The notes beneath the pieces are model-generated. The model searched no databases and had not been told where the DNA came from. It saw only the letters and a list, made by a program, of their open reading frames with translations. Source: CAZYFH01 sp964646815 (GTDB lineage Bacteria; Acidobacteriota; Vicinamibacteria; Vicinamibacterales; UBA8438). From it: a DNA stretch of 64,000 nucleotides. Every line of letters starts with the position of its first letter. Positions within the stretch are counted from its first letter, which is position 1. Made by a program: the position numbers and the translations under genes. Of the stretch, positions 18,146 to 26,434 are shown piece by piece. Location: assembly GCA_964646815.1 (NCBI GenBank), contig CAZYFH010000005.1, positions 62,001 through 126,000 on the forward strand, read 5' to 3'.

Positions 18146-18394
18146 TGCGAAGCCGGCGAGCTCCGCTGACACAATCTTCTGGCACCCCGGACAGGCCAGT
18201 ACTCGCCCGCGGCTTGGCAAGTTCGAAGGGAAGTTCACCCGCGTACGCAGCAAGCGCACGACCTTGAGCACTCCCAGGTCGCGCTCGCAGTGGGGGCACT
18301 TGATGGTGTTTTCCAGCGAATACTTCGCCTTGGCCTCGCGACCAGACAGGCTCTCAGACCCCACCGCAATCTCTTGCACATCGGAGTCAGACAT
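18143..18394 (-). CDS. Small zinc-ribbon protein, unknown function
   Basis: An 83-residue protein with two CxxC pairs, IKCPHCERDL and LACPGCQKI, spaced about 36 residues apart, forming a predicted zinc ribbon. The stretch between them, LKVVRLLRTRVNFPSNLP, is basic. The ATG at 18394 (MSDSDVQEIAVG) is preferred; longer frames upstream run into the methyltransferase end. The stop codon TAG is at the edge of hairpin element C. Such proteins can be ribosome- or nucleic-acid-associated, but no function is claimed. Confidence 0.6.
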   Translation of the reverse strand: MSDSDVQEIAVGSESLSGREAKAKYSLENTIKCPHCERDLGVLKVVRLLRTRVNFPSNLPSRGRVLACPGCQKIVSAELAGFA

Positions 18395-18461
18395 AGCGCT
18401 GAGCGTCCGCCCAGGCCCCCCCGCTTGGCAGCCGAGACCCCAGCGCCACCCGGCGGGCAGG

Positions 18462-19334
18462 CTACTTCGCGCGCGCATAAAGATCCAGCACCCCGCCCAC
18501 ACGCGCGGCCTCGAGCGGCCCCCTGATCGCCGCGGTCACCCAGGACGGGCGCCCTTTCCGATCGAGCACGGGCGTCTCCACGCGTGTCACCTCGAACCCG
18601 GCAGCGGCGACGATCCGCGTAAGCGTTGCCGGCGTGAAGAACCATAGGTGATGGAGTGCGCCGTAGTGTTTCCACGGCCGGCGTTTGAGGCCCAAGCGGC
18701 TCTGCCAACTCTTCAGACGTGGACTTAATCCAGCCACGTTGGGGACACCCACGAAGAGAACACCACCGGCAGCAAGGAGCTCTCGTGCGCGCCGTAGCTC
18801 GGCAAGCGGGTTCTGCGTATGCTCGAGCACGTGATTGAACCGGACCACGTCGTAGCGGGCGTCGCCGAACGGGATACTCGGCAACTCACCTTCCCAGAGA
18901 GGAACACCCGTATCCCGCGCCGCAGCCGTCAGAGACACATCGGTCCCGTCCACGTGCCAGCCGCGGCCGACCGCGAAACGGATGAACGCCCCGGCCCCAC
19001 AGCCCACGTCGAGCAAAGCACGGCGGGCCGAGGGCAACAGACGCGCCAGCTCCGCGAGTTGCCGCGTATAGTGCCGACGCCGGGCGGGGTCGACAGCGCG
19101 GTGCGTCGCCGGATGGTACGCAGGGCCATAGACGGCGGTCTCCAGCTCCTGGAAGATCGGGCGGGGGTGCTGGAACTCGAGGCCGCAGCGTGCACAGCGC
19201 GCCAGCGAGAACCCCTGGAAGTCGACACCAAGGGCGCGAGGCGGGCACTGACAGATCGGGCACGTGACCGGTTCGCGCGTCGACAGCGCCGCGTCCACCT
19301 CGGCACGCGACCGACCAAAAAGTGATCCGGTCAT
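18462..19334 (-). CDS. Class I SAM-dependent methyltransferase with N-terminal zinc ribbon
   Basis: A 290-residue protein. The N-terminus carries CPIC near residue 25 and CARC near 46, a predicted zinc ribbon. The SAM-binding domain follows: RALLDVGCGAGAFIRFAVGR (motif I, near 105), then DGTDVSLTAAA, YDVVRFNHVLEHTQNPLAEL and a methyltransferase_11-like end with LHHLWFFTPATLTRIVAAAG. This domain order is common in sugar, lipid and small-molecule methyltransferases linked to envelope polysaccharides; substrate unknown. It precedes the zinc-ribbon gene by 67 bp. Confidence 0.9.
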   Translation of the reverse strand: MTGSLFGRSRAEVDAALSTREPVTCPICQCPPRALGVDFQGFSLARCARCGLEFQHPRPIFQELETAVYGPAYHPATHRAVDPARRRHYTRQLAELARLLPSARRALLDVGCGAGAFIRFAVGRGWHVDGTDVSLTAAARDTGVPLWEGELPSIPFGDARYDVVRFNHVLEHTQNPLAELRRARELLAAGGVLFVGVPNVAGLSPRLKSWQSRLGLKRRPWKHYGALHHLWFFTPATLTRIVAAAGFEVTRVETPVLDRKGRPSWVTAAIRGPLEAARVGGVLDLYARAK

Positions 19335-19376
19335 TCTCTAGATGGGGCTGCACCCCAACCCCCGGCGACCGCTGCG

Positions 19377-19439
19377 TGGAGACCCCGAACGCCCCACTCC
19401 GCGGTTGCGAGGCGCGCCGTGCGCGCCTCGCTGTCTCCA
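19377..19439. repeat. Nested inverted repeat between methyltransferase and gatC
   Basis: An inner perfect stem, GCGAGGCGCGC with loop CGT (19407-19431), sits within outer arms TGGAGAC and GTCTCCA. Together they could form a cruciform. It lies in the divergent region between the methyltransferase and gatC. No known element is recognised. Confidence 0.5.
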
Positions 19440-19543
19440 GCACGACGGTTCTCTTCTGCACACGTTCCGGACAGTCAAGACAGCTCGCCAATGATGGCAT
19501 GCTCCCGGTACCGCGCGCCCGAACTGAGTGCTAACATCCGCGC

Positions 19544-19858
19544 ATGGCTAAGCGGTTGACACGGGCCGAGGTCGAGCGCATCGCGGCACTGGCTCATCTC
19601 GAGCTCACCCGGGACGAGGTCGAGCGCTTCGCCCGGCAGCTTAGTGACATCCTCGACTACGCGGACCGCCTGCGCCAGGTCGACACGACCGGGACGACCG
19701 CGAGCTGGCGCCCGAGCGCGCCCGGGGCCACGCTGAGGGCCGACACGGTGCGTCCTTCGCTCCCACCGCACGAGGCGTTGGCGAACGCCCCCGACACCTC
19801 GCCAGCCGATCACGACGCCGACACCGGCTTCTTTCGTGTGCCCCGGGTGATCGGCTGA
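19544..19858 (+). CDS. gatC: Aspartyl/glutamyl-tRNA amidotransferase subunit C
   Basis: Small subunit (104 residues) of the GatCAB amidotransferase, which converts misacylated Glu-tRNA(Gln) or Asp-tRNA(Asn) to the amide form. Landmarks: EVERIAALAHLELTRDEVER, SDILDYADRLRQVDT, the PSLPPHEALANAPD stretch and the final FFRVPRVIG, all family features. Its TGA overlaps the gatA ATG by one base, so translation is coupled. A nested palindrome lies upstream; no clear promoter was seen. Confidence 0.95.
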   Translation: MAKRLTRAEVERIAALAHLELTRDEVERFARQLSDILDYADRLRQVDTTGTTASWRPSAPGATLRADTVRPSLPPHEALANAPDTSPADHDADTGFFRVPRVIG

Positions 19859-21369
19859 TGCCGCCGACCGCGGCGCCCGACGAGTGGACGATTGCCTCGA
19901 TTCGCGCCTCGGTGGCAAGTGGGGACCGCTCGGCCGTCGACGTGTGCCAGACCTACCTCGACCGCATCGCCGACGCCGATGGTCACCTGAACGCGATGAC
20001 CCTGGTGCTCGCCGACGAGGCCCTTGCTCGGGCCGCCGAGGTCGACGCGCGCCGCGCCGAGTGGCGCGATCGACCGCTGCTCGGCGTCCCGATCACGATC
20101 AAGGACGTCATCTGCACACGCGGTCACCCCACAACTGCGGCGTCGCGCATGCTCGAGGGTTTCCGGCCGCCGTATGACGCCACGGTGGTCACGCGTTTGC
20201 GCGCCGCAGGCGCCATCGTGATCGGCAAGACCAACTGCGACGAGTTCGCGATGGGGTCGTCCACAGAGCATTCCGCCTACGGACCCGCGCGTAACCCCTG
20301 GGCGCGCAACCGCACGCCCGGTGGTTCGAGCGGCGGGGCGGCTGCCGCTGTCGCAGCACGGTTCGCACCCGCCTCCATTGCCTCCGATACCGGCGGCTCC
20401 ATTCGCCAACCGGCAGCGTTCTGTGGTGTCGTGGGCCTCAAGCCGACCTACGGTCGCGTCTCCCGCTACGGCCTGCTCGCCTTCGGATCGTCGCTCGATC
20501 AGATCGGCCCGATCACGCTGACGGTCGCTGATGCGGCGACCATCCTCGCGGCAATCGCCGGTGCCGATCCCTGCGACGCGACGTCGGTCGACGCGCCGGT
20601 CGCGCCAGTCGACGCCGCGCTGGCGTCCAACGCCGATGGGATGCGCATCGGCGTGCCACGCACCGTCCTCGACGCGAGTGACGCTGGACTCGACCCAGAC
20701 GTGCGGAAGTCGTTCGATGCGGCGCTCGGCAAGCTGGCCGCGATGGGCGCCGAGGTCATCAACATCGAGCTCCCACATGCGGGATACGCCGTGCCGGCCT
20801 ATTACCTGGTCGCGCCCGCCGAAGCGAGCGCCAACCTCGCCCGGTACGACGGCGTGCGGTACGGCTTTCGCGCCGCGCCGGACGGGTCGGACGACGGTCG
20901 TCGGTCAGCGCTGGCGGGGATGTACGACCGGACGCGAAACGCCGGATTCGGTGCTGAGGTGAAGCGCCGTATCATGCTTGGCACCTACGCGTTAAGCGCC
21001 GGGTACTACGACGCGTACTATCGCAAAGCACAACAGGTGAGAAGCCTCATCCGACGCGACTACGACGTGGTGTTCGCCGAGCGGGGAGTCGATGTCGTTG
21101 CGATGCCAACGACCCCGTCACCCGCGTTCGCCTTGGGCGAGCGCGCGGACGACCCGCTCGCGATGTACCTTGGCGACGTCTTCACGGTGAGCGCCAACCT
21201 GACCGGGCTACCCGGGATGAGCCTGCCGGCCGGCCCGACGGCGGACGGTCTCCCGACGGGATTCCAGCTGATCGGCCGGCCGTTCGACGAGTCGACGCTC
21301 TTTCGACTCGGAGGGGCGCTGGAGCTTGCGGCGCCGTGGTGGCACGAGTTACCGCCCGGGAACGACTAG
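19858..21369 (+). CDS. gatA: Aspartyl/glutamyl-tRNA amidotransferase subunit A
   Basis: Amidase subunit, 503 residues, of normal length, which releases ammonia from glutamine for the transamidation. The Ser-Ser-Lys triad is visible: Lys in VPITIKDVICTRGHPTT (near residue 82), the glycine-rich GGSSGG block (near 155-160) and SDTGGSIRQPAAF (near 177-187). The end LTGLPGMSLPAGPTADGLPT is typical. The gatB subunit is not in the window. A separate asparaginyl-tRNA synthetase is encoded near 40.2 kb, so this GatCAB likely serves mainly tRNA(Gln). Confidence 0.97.
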   Translation: MPPTAAPDEWTIASIRASVASGDRSAVDVCQTYLDRIADADGHLNAMTLVLADEALARAAEVDARRAEWRDRPLLGVPITIKDVICTRGHPTTAASRMLEGFRPPYDATVVTRLRAAGAIVIGKTNCDEFAMGSSTEHSAYGPARNPWARNRTPGGSSGGAAAAVAARFAPASIASDTGGSIRQPAAFCGVVGLKPTYGRVSRYGLLAFGSSLDQIGPITLTVADAATILAAIAGADPCDATSVDAPVAPVDAALASNADGMRIGVPRTVLDASDAGLDPDVRKSFDAALGKLAAMGAEVINIELPHAGYAVPAYYLVAPAEASANLARYDGVRYGFRAAPDGSDDGRRSALAGMYDRTRNAGFGAEVKRRIMLGTYALSAGYYDAYYRKAQQVRSLIRRDYDVVFAERGVDVVAMPTTPSPAFALGERADDPLAMYLGDVFTVSANLTGLPGMSLPAGPTADGLPTGFQLIGRPFDESTLFRLGGALELAAPWWHELPPGND

Positions 21370-21674
21370 GTTACTCACATCCCGTCGTCGCGCTGCCGCG
21401 ACGGGGCGGGCTAGGATGGCGAAGACCCCCCACAGGACGACGCCGAGCAGCAGCAACGGAAGTAGTGGAAGGACGACGGCGACGGCCAGCGCGACGAGAC
21501 CCTCGACCGCGACGACGGCAACGATTGCGACGCCAAGCAGGACCTTGAGCAGCAGCAAGACCAGCATCCAGCCGATGGAGCCAAGCGGCAACAGGAAGGC
21601 CAGACCAGCGCTTTCAGGGCCAGCAGCATGGAAACGCCCGTGCCAGCGAGCGCGATCAGTGCAACGATTTCCAT
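21349..21674 (-). pseudogene. Small hydrophobic membrane protein with apparent frameshift
   Basis: From ATG 21674 one frame gives MEIVALIALAGTGVSMLLAL and then runs into cysteine- and serine-rich nonsense. A neighbouring frame resumes with LAFLLPLGSIGWMLVLLLL and continues LLGVAIVAVVAVEGLVALAV to a stop at 21349. A single-base shift near 21600 joins them into a plausible small multi-span protein, a type often seen in Acidobacterial genomes. Either decay or a sequence error. Its 3' end overlaps gatA tail-to-tail by 21 bp. Confidence 0.45.
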
Positions 21675-21681
21675 TACCTGT

Positions 21682-21845
21682 TAGCGGACGGTAACAGTCA
21701 AGCGTTGAGTGAAGTCAGAGCCGCGACGCCAGGCTGACGAGGCGCGCCGAGGGGGCATGTTCCGTCTATGCGACCGAGTCGCAACCCCGTCAGGAGGAGC
21801 ATCCTGGCCGGCGATCGCTCAGCGTATGGTTGCTTCGGTTCACTA
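21682..21845. repeat. Hairpin element copy H (decayed)
   Basis: TA-bounded at both ends (TTAG at 21681-21684 and CACTAA at 21841-21846). The core keeps CAGAGCCGCGACGCCAGGCT and GGCATGTTCCGTCTATGCG. The arms remain complementary at roughly two thirds of positions, mostly with transition changes. The right TA is part of the TAG stop of the small membrane gene that ends at 21843. Confidence 0.65.
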
Positions 21846-22103
21846 ATCCTTACGGCCGGCCTGCTCCAGAAGTTCCGGTGTCCGGAGCTGGTCCGCCGGC
21901 CCGCGGGGTGCATCTGGAGTGAGGTAGCGGAATCCGCTCTCCGGTCCGTCAGGCAGGTTTCGCACGATGAGCGAGTCGCGGCGGGCATATCGAAACTTCG
22001 TGAAGCCGAAGACGACGACAAATCCAATAAAGAGGACGAGCACGAACCCGGTCGACATGACCAGGCCTTGCAACGTCCCAATGGCGATATCGAACGGCGT
22101 CAT
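21843..22103 (-). CDS. Small membrane protein, unknown function
   Basis: An 86-residue protein with one strong hydrophobic span (LVMSTGFVLVLFIGFVVVFGF, about residues 14-34) and a charged cytoplasmic or periplasmic tail (RYARRDSLIVRNLPDGPESG). Its ATG overlaps the stop of the RpoZ-like gene by four bases, so translation is coupled. Its TAG stop is at the border of hairpin element H. Not assigned to a family. Confidence 0.65.
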   Translation of the reverse strand: MTPFDIAIGTLQGLVMSTGFVLVLFIGFVVVFGFTKFRYARRDSLIVRNLPDGPESGFRYLTPDAPRGPADQLRTPELLEQAGRKD

Positions 22104-22420
22104 GCGCGCTTGTTTCCGTCGGACTTTGGCTCCGGCACTTCGTAGAGGATCAACCCGCCGTCCACTTCGCGCATCGCCACTCGCTCGAGCTTGCTCTGGG
22201 GGTCAGGACGGACACCGGTTTCGGGATCGGGTGCGAGATCCTTCAAGCGCGGCAAGGCGCCGCGCCGCAGCTGCTTCGCTCGCTGCGCGGCCACGTCGAC
22301 GTAAAGGAACCGGCTTTCGATCGGCGGGAGTGGGTCGCGCTCGATCGGTGGCTCGGCGTTGGCGTCGACGTCGGTGTCCGCTACAGGTTCCGCCTCTGAC
22401 AGCCCGTTGTCTTCACTCAT
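22100..22420 (-). CDS. RpoZ/omega-like small protein
   Basis: A 106-residue protein whose core, SRFLYVDVAAQRAKQLRRGA then KLERVAMREVDGGLILYEV, matches the RNA polymerase omega/Rpb6 fold pattern (short 'rfr-VaaqRA-QL--Ga-p' followed by 'A--Ev--G-i'). An acidic low-complexity N-terminal extension of about 35 residues is unusual for omega, as is the linker LKDLAPDPETGVRPDPQ in the loop. The ATG at 22420 is preferred over longer starts because upstream codons look noncoding. It overlaps the next gene by four bases. Omega identity is inference. Confidence 0.6.
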   Translation of the reverse strand: MSEDNGLSEAEPVADTDVDANAEPPIERDPLPPIESRFLYVDVAAQRAKQLRRGALPRLKDLAPDPETGVRPDPQSKLERVAMREVDGGLILYEVPEPKSDGNKRA

Positions 22421-22425
22421 AACAA

Positions 22426-22707
22426 TCAAGAATACGCGAAACGGTCGGGCGCCGTCTCCCCTGATCTGATCGCCAGGCCTCTCTGATCGCGAGGCCGCTC
22501 TGATCGCGAGGCCGCGCCGATTCCCGGGAGCGCCTCGAACCACTCACCGTTGAGCACGTAGTACGCCGGCTCGCCAGCGACATACAACACGACGCCCCCG
22601 ATGTCATCGGTCACTGGCACGATCGATCGCGCGTCGAGATCCGCGCGGCGAGGATGTTTGTGTTCGGTCATCGCCCGATGGTCCGTTTCCGTGGTGTCTT
22701 CAGACAT
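22426..22707 (-). CDS. Small soluble hypothetical protein with repeat-derived tail
   Basis: A 93-residue protein, not recognised. The middle, DDIGGVVLYVAGEPAYYVLN then GEWFEALPGIG, looks structured. The last 30 residues (SERPRDQRGLAIRSG and relatives) come from a 17-bp tandem repeat at 22466-22516, so the natural end may be earlier in relatives. An alternative start is at 22671. It lies 6 bp upstream of the RpoZ-like gene, same strand, and is divergent from the phosphodiesterase gene. Confidence 0.5.
   Translation of the reverse strand: MSEDTTETDHRAMTEHKHPRRADLDARSIVPVTDDIGGVVLYVAGEPAYYVLNGEWFEALPGIGAASRSERPRDQRGLAIRSGETAPDRFAYS
22466..22516. repeat. Three tandem 17-bp units
   Basis: Three consecutive copies of CTGATCGCGAGGCCGCT; the second and third are near-identical and the first has three changes. 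Since 17 is not a multiple of three, each unit is read in a different frame within the overlapping small gene. Confidence 0.8.
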
Positions 22708-22780
22708 CGAGAACCGCCGTCACCGCAGCCTGATCACCCATCGGCCCGGTAACTCTCACGCTCTGTGGAGAGTGGCTACA

Positions 22781-22811
22781 TTGACAATAGTTCATACATT
22801 AGCGTACATCA
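22781..22811 (+). promoter_or_regulatory. Promoter candidate upstream of ymdB-like gene
   Basis: TTGACA at 22781-22786, followed after 18 bases by TACATC, inside an unusually AT-rich island (about 22770-22860) in a GC-rich genome. The -35 is perfect but the -10 is poor; an alternative AT-rich -10 region follows near 22825-22855. Confidence 0.4.
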
Positions 22812-22906
22812 AGAATGAAATCTTATTTAATCATACTAAGATATCGTGCAACTTCAGTCGTTGCAGGCAGCCAGCTATGCCGTCTGACCTGAACGATTTA
22901 GGAAGA

Positions 22907-23755
22907 ATGTGCGATCATGAGCCAAAAGTGCGCATCCTCTTCGTCGGCGACATCGTAGGCAAACCCGGACGCGATATTGCACGTCGCGCGATTCCGTCGC
23001 TGGTTGATCTCCACGAGATAGACCTGGTCATCGCCAATGTCGAGAACGCCGCTGGCGGCAACGGCATCACGCGCGACACAGCCGAGGCGCTGCGCGACGC
23101 TGGCATCGCCGTCATGACCACGGGCAACCACGTCTGGGACAAGAAAGAGGTGCTGAACTACATCGATCTGGAGCCGCGCCTACTCCGACCTGCGAACTAC
23201 CCCACCGGGGTCCCCGGCCGTGGCCGATATGTGGCGCGAACGGCGGATGGCATCGCGGTCGGCGTCATCAACGTGATGGGACGCATATTCATGAATCCCC
23301 TCGACAACCCATTTCACGTGGTACGCGACGAAATCAAGGCGGTGCGGAGCGATGCGGACGTCCGCATCGTGATCGTTGACTTCCACGCCGAGGCGACGTC
23401 CGAAAAGGTCGCGATGGGGTGGCATCTCGATGGCAGCGTGACGGCGGTCATCGGGACTCATACGCACGTGCAGACCGCCGACGAGCGCATCCTGCCGAAG
23501 GGAACCGCCTATATCACCGACGTCGGCATGACCGGCCCGTGCGATTCCATCATTGGCGTCGATACCCGGCCGGCTTTGAAGCGCTTTCTCGACGGGATGC
23601 CGGCGCGATTCGATACGGCAACCGGGAACCCACACCTCAACGCAGTCATCGTGACGGCAGACCCGACGACCGGTGTCGCAAGCGGCATCGAACGGGTCGA
23701 CCTCTCGGCGGACGACGTCGAGGTGCTTGCTCGCACGGTGGTATCGGTTCCGTGA
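22907..23755 (+). CDS. ymdB: YmdB-family metallophosphoesterase (TIGR00282 type)
   Basis: A 282-residue protein of the calcineurin-like YmdB family; characterised members are cyclic-nucleotide phosphodiesterases. Metal-site motifs: VRILFVGDIVGKPGRDIARR, IANVENAAGGNGIT, TTGNHVWDK, VDFHAEATSEK, VIGTHTHVQTADE and YITDVGMTGPCDSIIGVD. The ATG at 22907 is preferred; a GTG at 22928 (start of VRILF) is the main alternative, and the longer frame upstream covers the AT-rich promoter island. Its TGA overlaps the xseA GTG, so it heads the ymdB-xseA-xseB-prenyl synthase run. Confidence 0.94.
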   Translation: MCDHEPKVRILFVGDIVGKPGRDIARRAIPSLVDLHEIDLVIANVENAAGGNGITRDTAEALRDAGIAVMTTGNHVWDKKEVLNYIDLEPRLLRPANYPTGVPGRGRYVARTADGIAVGVINVMGRIFMNPLDNPFHVVRDEIKAVRSDADVRIVIVDFHAEATSEKVAMGWHLDGSVTAVIGTHTHVQTADERILPKGTAYITDVGMTGPCDSIIGVDTRPALKRFLDGMPARFDTATGNPHLNAVIVTADPTTGVASGIERVDLSADDVEVLARTVVSVP

Positions 23756-25158
23756 CTGGCCGGCTCCCGTTCGACGAGCCGCGTTCTGGACTGGCGCCGC
23801 GTCCGGCGCCCGGCATCCTCCCGCGCGCCCCCCGTCGCGTGTACACGGTCAGCGAGCTGACGTCGTCAATTCGCCTGCTGCTCGAGTCGCGCTATGCCGA
23901 GGTGTGGGTCGAAGGCGAAATCTCCAACTGCCGCCGGTGGAAGACCGGGCACCTGTACTTCACGCTGAAGGATGGCGGTGCGCAGATCCGCGCCATCATG
24001 TTTCGGTCGGCGCTACGGTATCTTCGCTTTGACGCCGAGGATGGTCTGCAGGTGGTCGCTCGGGGTCGTCTCGGCGTCTACGAGCCAAAGGGCGAATACC
24101 AACTGGTCGCCGAGCACCTCGAGCCGCGAGGGCTCGGTGCGCGGCAACTGGCTTTCGATCAGCTGCGCCGAAAGCTCGCAGAGGAGGGACTCTTTGACGC
24201 CGCGCGCAAACGCGCGCTGCCTGCGCTACCGCGCAAGATCGGCGTGGTGACCTCGCTTGACGGCGCCGCGCTGCGCGACATCATTCAGGTGCTCGGCCGC
24301 CGGTATCCGAACGCCCATCTCGTCGTCAGCGCGGCGCGAGTCCAGGGAGAGGGCGCAGCGCTCGAGATCGTTCGGGCGCTTCAACGCCTGCAGCGGGTCG
24401 AGCAGATCGACGTCGTCATCGTCGGTCGTGGCGGCGGTTCGATGGAAGACCTCTGGGCGTTCAACGACGAACGAGTGGCCCGCGCCATCGTTGCCTCACC
24501 GGTGCCGATCATCGCGGCCGTGGGCCACGAGTCGGACTACACGATCACCGATTTCGTCGCCGACCTGCGCGCGCCCACCCCATCGGCTGCAGCGGAGATG
24601 GTGGTGACGCGCAAGGAGGACATGGTCGACCGCGTCAATCGCGCCGTGGCCCGGCTCGGCACCGAGATCCGACGTGGTATCGACCGCCGCCGCGTCAGGG
24701 TACAGGCGACTGCGAGCCGGCCGGGCCTCGCGGGATGGCCGGCGCGTGTGGTGCTGCTCAGCCGGGAAGCCGGGGAGCTGACGCATCGTCTGGGGGACAC
24801 AATGCGGGCAGCCGTGAGCCGGCGCGAGCGTCGCGCGCACGCGCTGGGCCTCCGGTTGGAGGCGCTGGATCTCAGGCGGCAATTGGCCGAGATTCGCACG
24901 CGTCTCACGACCGCGCGGACGCGGCTCGTGCGCCGCGCCGGTGACGTGTGCACGGCGCGCACAACGCAACTCGCGGGCCTCGCGGGACGCCTGGATGCGC
25001 TCAGCCCGCTGGGCGTGCTCGCGCGCGGCTACGCCGTCTGCTGGAACGACACCCGGACGGCCATCATCCGTGACAGCGCGGGCGTCACCGTCGGAGATGC
25101 GGTCCACGTCACGCTGCATCGTGGCGAGCTTGAGTGCGACGTCAGGAAGACAGAGTGA
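23752..25158 (+). CDS. xseA: Exodeoxyribonuclease VII large subunit
   Basis: Large subunit of exonuclease VII, which degrades single-stranded DNA to oligonucleotides; 468 residues, usual length. An N-terminal OB-fold domain (YTVSELTSSIRLLLESRYAE, VEGEISNCRRWKTGHLYFTL) is followed by the catalytic domain with VTSLDGAALRDIIQV, VIVGRGGGSMEDLWAFNDE and AVGHESDYTITDFVADLRAP, then the coiled-coil tail and the ending LARGYAVCWND. The GTG at 23752 overlaps the previous stop by two bases; longer starts lie inside ymdB. Overlaps xseB by four bases. Confidence 0.96.
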   Translation: MTGRLPFDEPRSGLAPRPAPGILPRAPRRVYTVSELTSSIRLLLESRYAEVWVEGEISNCRRWKTGHLYFTLKDGGAQIRAIMFRSALRYLRFDAEDGLQVVARGRLGVYEPKGEYQLVAEHLEPRGLGARQLAFDQLRRKLAEEGLFDAARKRALPALPRKIGVVTSLDGAALRDIIQVLGRRYPNAHLVVSAARVQGEGAALEIVRALQRLQRVEQIDVVIVGRGGGSMEDLWAFNDERVARAIVASPVPIIAAVGHESDYTITDFVADLRAPTPSAAAEMVVTRKEDMVDRVNRAVARLGTEIRRGIDRRRVRVQATASRPGLAGWPARVVLLSREAGELTHRLGDTMRAAVSRRERRAHALGLRLEALDLRRQLAEIRTRLTTARTRLVRRAGDVCTARTTQLAGLAGRLDALSPLGVLARGYAVCWNDTRTAIIRDSAGVTVGDAVHVTLHRGELECDVRKTE

Positions 25159-25397
25159 CGGAACCGACGATCACCGACTTCGAGTCGGCCCTTGCCGAGC
25201 TGGAATCACTCGTCAAGACGCTGGAGGACGGACAGCTCACACTCGAGAAATCGCTCGAGCTCTTCGAGCGCGGCATCGAGCTGTCCCGGTACTGCCACAC
25301 GCGGCTCGAGGAAGCGGAGCGCCGCATCGAGGTCGTGACCGAGCGCGGGGAAACCCGGCCCGCGCCCTCCTCACTCACCGCGCGCGAGGACGAGTGA
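25155..25397 (+). CDS. xseB: Exodeoxyribonuclease VII small subunit
   Basis: Small subunit, 80 residues, forming the helical partner of XseA. The motif DFESALAELESLVKTLEDGQ, then LTLEKSLELFERGIELSRYC, is diagnostic. The GTG at 25155 overlaps the xseA stop by four bases; a longer start inside xseA is unlikely. Its own stop overlaps the prenyl synthase GTG by four bases. Confidence 0.95.
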   Translation: MTEPTITDFESALAELESLVKTLEDGQLTLEKSLELFERGIELSRYCHTRLEEAERRIEVVTERGETRPAPSSLTAREDE

Positions 25398-26353
25398 CGG
25401 CGATCTTCGATCGCGTGCCGCTCGAGCGGTACCTGCAGTCACGACGTGCCGGCATCGACGCCGCGCTGGAGGAGTTTCTTCCCGCACCACCCGCCTGCCC
25501 GCCGCTGATGGCCGAGGCGATGCGTTACAGCCTGTTTGCCGGCGGCAAGCGGCTGCGGCCCATTCTGACGCTCGCTGCGGCCGAGGCGATGCGGGACACC
25601 CAGGATCGCGACGTGTGCGACCTTGCCATGCCGGCGGCCTGCGCCATCGAGATGATTCACACCTACTCGCTGATCCACGACGATCTCCCGGCAATGGACG
25701 ACGACGTGATGCGTCGCGGCCGTCCGACATCGCACGTCGTGTACGGGGACGGCATCGCCGTGCTGGCGGGCGATGCGCTGCTGACCGAGGCGTTCGGCGT
25801 GCTCGCCCGGTATCCGCGGACCGACGCGCCGGACATCGTGGGGCGAAAAGTCCGCACGCTTGATCGCGTGGCCGAGGCGGCGGGCGTCGTCGGCATGGTG
25901 GGCGGCCAGGCGATCGACCTCGGTGCCACGGGCCAGGTCGACGCCGACCGGCCGGCGCCCACCGACGATGTGCTCGACGGGCCGGCGCTCGGCGCGATGC
26001 ACGCGCGCAAGACCGGCGCGCTCATCCGCGCCGCGGCCGTCGCCGGCGCAATGATGGCGGGAGCGCCGGGTGCCATCGTGACGGCGGTCGACGACTACGC
26101 GACGCAGCTCGGACTCGCGTTCCAGATCGTCGACGACATCCTCGATATCGAGGGCGGCGCGGCGGAAATGGGGAAGACCGCTGGCAAGGATGCCATAGCC
26201 GGAAAACCGACCTACCCGGCCCTCTACGGGTTGGAGGAGTCGCGCCGCCTAGCCGCGCAATCGATCGCCGGCGCCAGGGACGCGTTGACGGCCGGCAACC
26301 TCGGAGGGCGCCTCCAGGACATCGCGGAATGGGTGTTGAAGCGATCGCACTGA
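25394..26353 (+). CDS. ispA: Short-chain polyprenyl diphosphate synthase (farnesyl/geranylgeranyl)
   Basis: Trans-prenyltransferase, 319 residues, joining isopentenyl diphosphate to allylic diphosphates for quinone, carotenoid or undecaprenyl precursors. The first Asp-rich motif is in YSLIHDDLPAMDDDVMRRG and the second in FQIVDDILDIEGG. The G-G-K-R-L-R-P block (FAGGKRLRPILTLAAAEAM) is present. Chain length cannot be fixed from sequence, so ispA is a family label. The GTG at 25394 overlaps xseB by four bases. In many relatives dxs follows here; it is absent. Confidence 0.93.
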   Translation: MTAIFDRVPLERYLQSRRAGIDAALEEFLPAPPACPPLMAEAMRYSLFAGGKRLRPILTLAAAEAMRDTQDRDVCDLAMPAACAIEMIHTYSLIHDDLPAMDDDVMRRGRPTSHVVYGDGIAVLAGDALLTEAFGVLARYPRTDAPDIVGRKVRTLDRVAEAAGVVGMVGGQAIDLGATGQVDADRPAPTDDVLDGPALGAMHARKTGALIRAAAVAGAMMAGAPGAIVTAVDDYATQLGLAFQIVDDILDIEGGAAEMGKTAGKDAIAGKPTYPALYGLEESRRLAAQSIAGARDALTAGNLGGRLQDIAEWVLKRSH

Positions 26354-26434
26354 CGCGCACCGGACGCAGGATACGGGTCTTAGAGCTTTGGGGCCGCCCC
26401 TGAGCCTTGAGCCCAGAGCCCTGAACCTTTGCCG

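Noticed and set aside
26354..26434. GAGCC-rich short repeats before tlyA
   Set aside because: Only loosely repeated (GAGCCTTGAGCCCAGAGCCC); too short to support an element.
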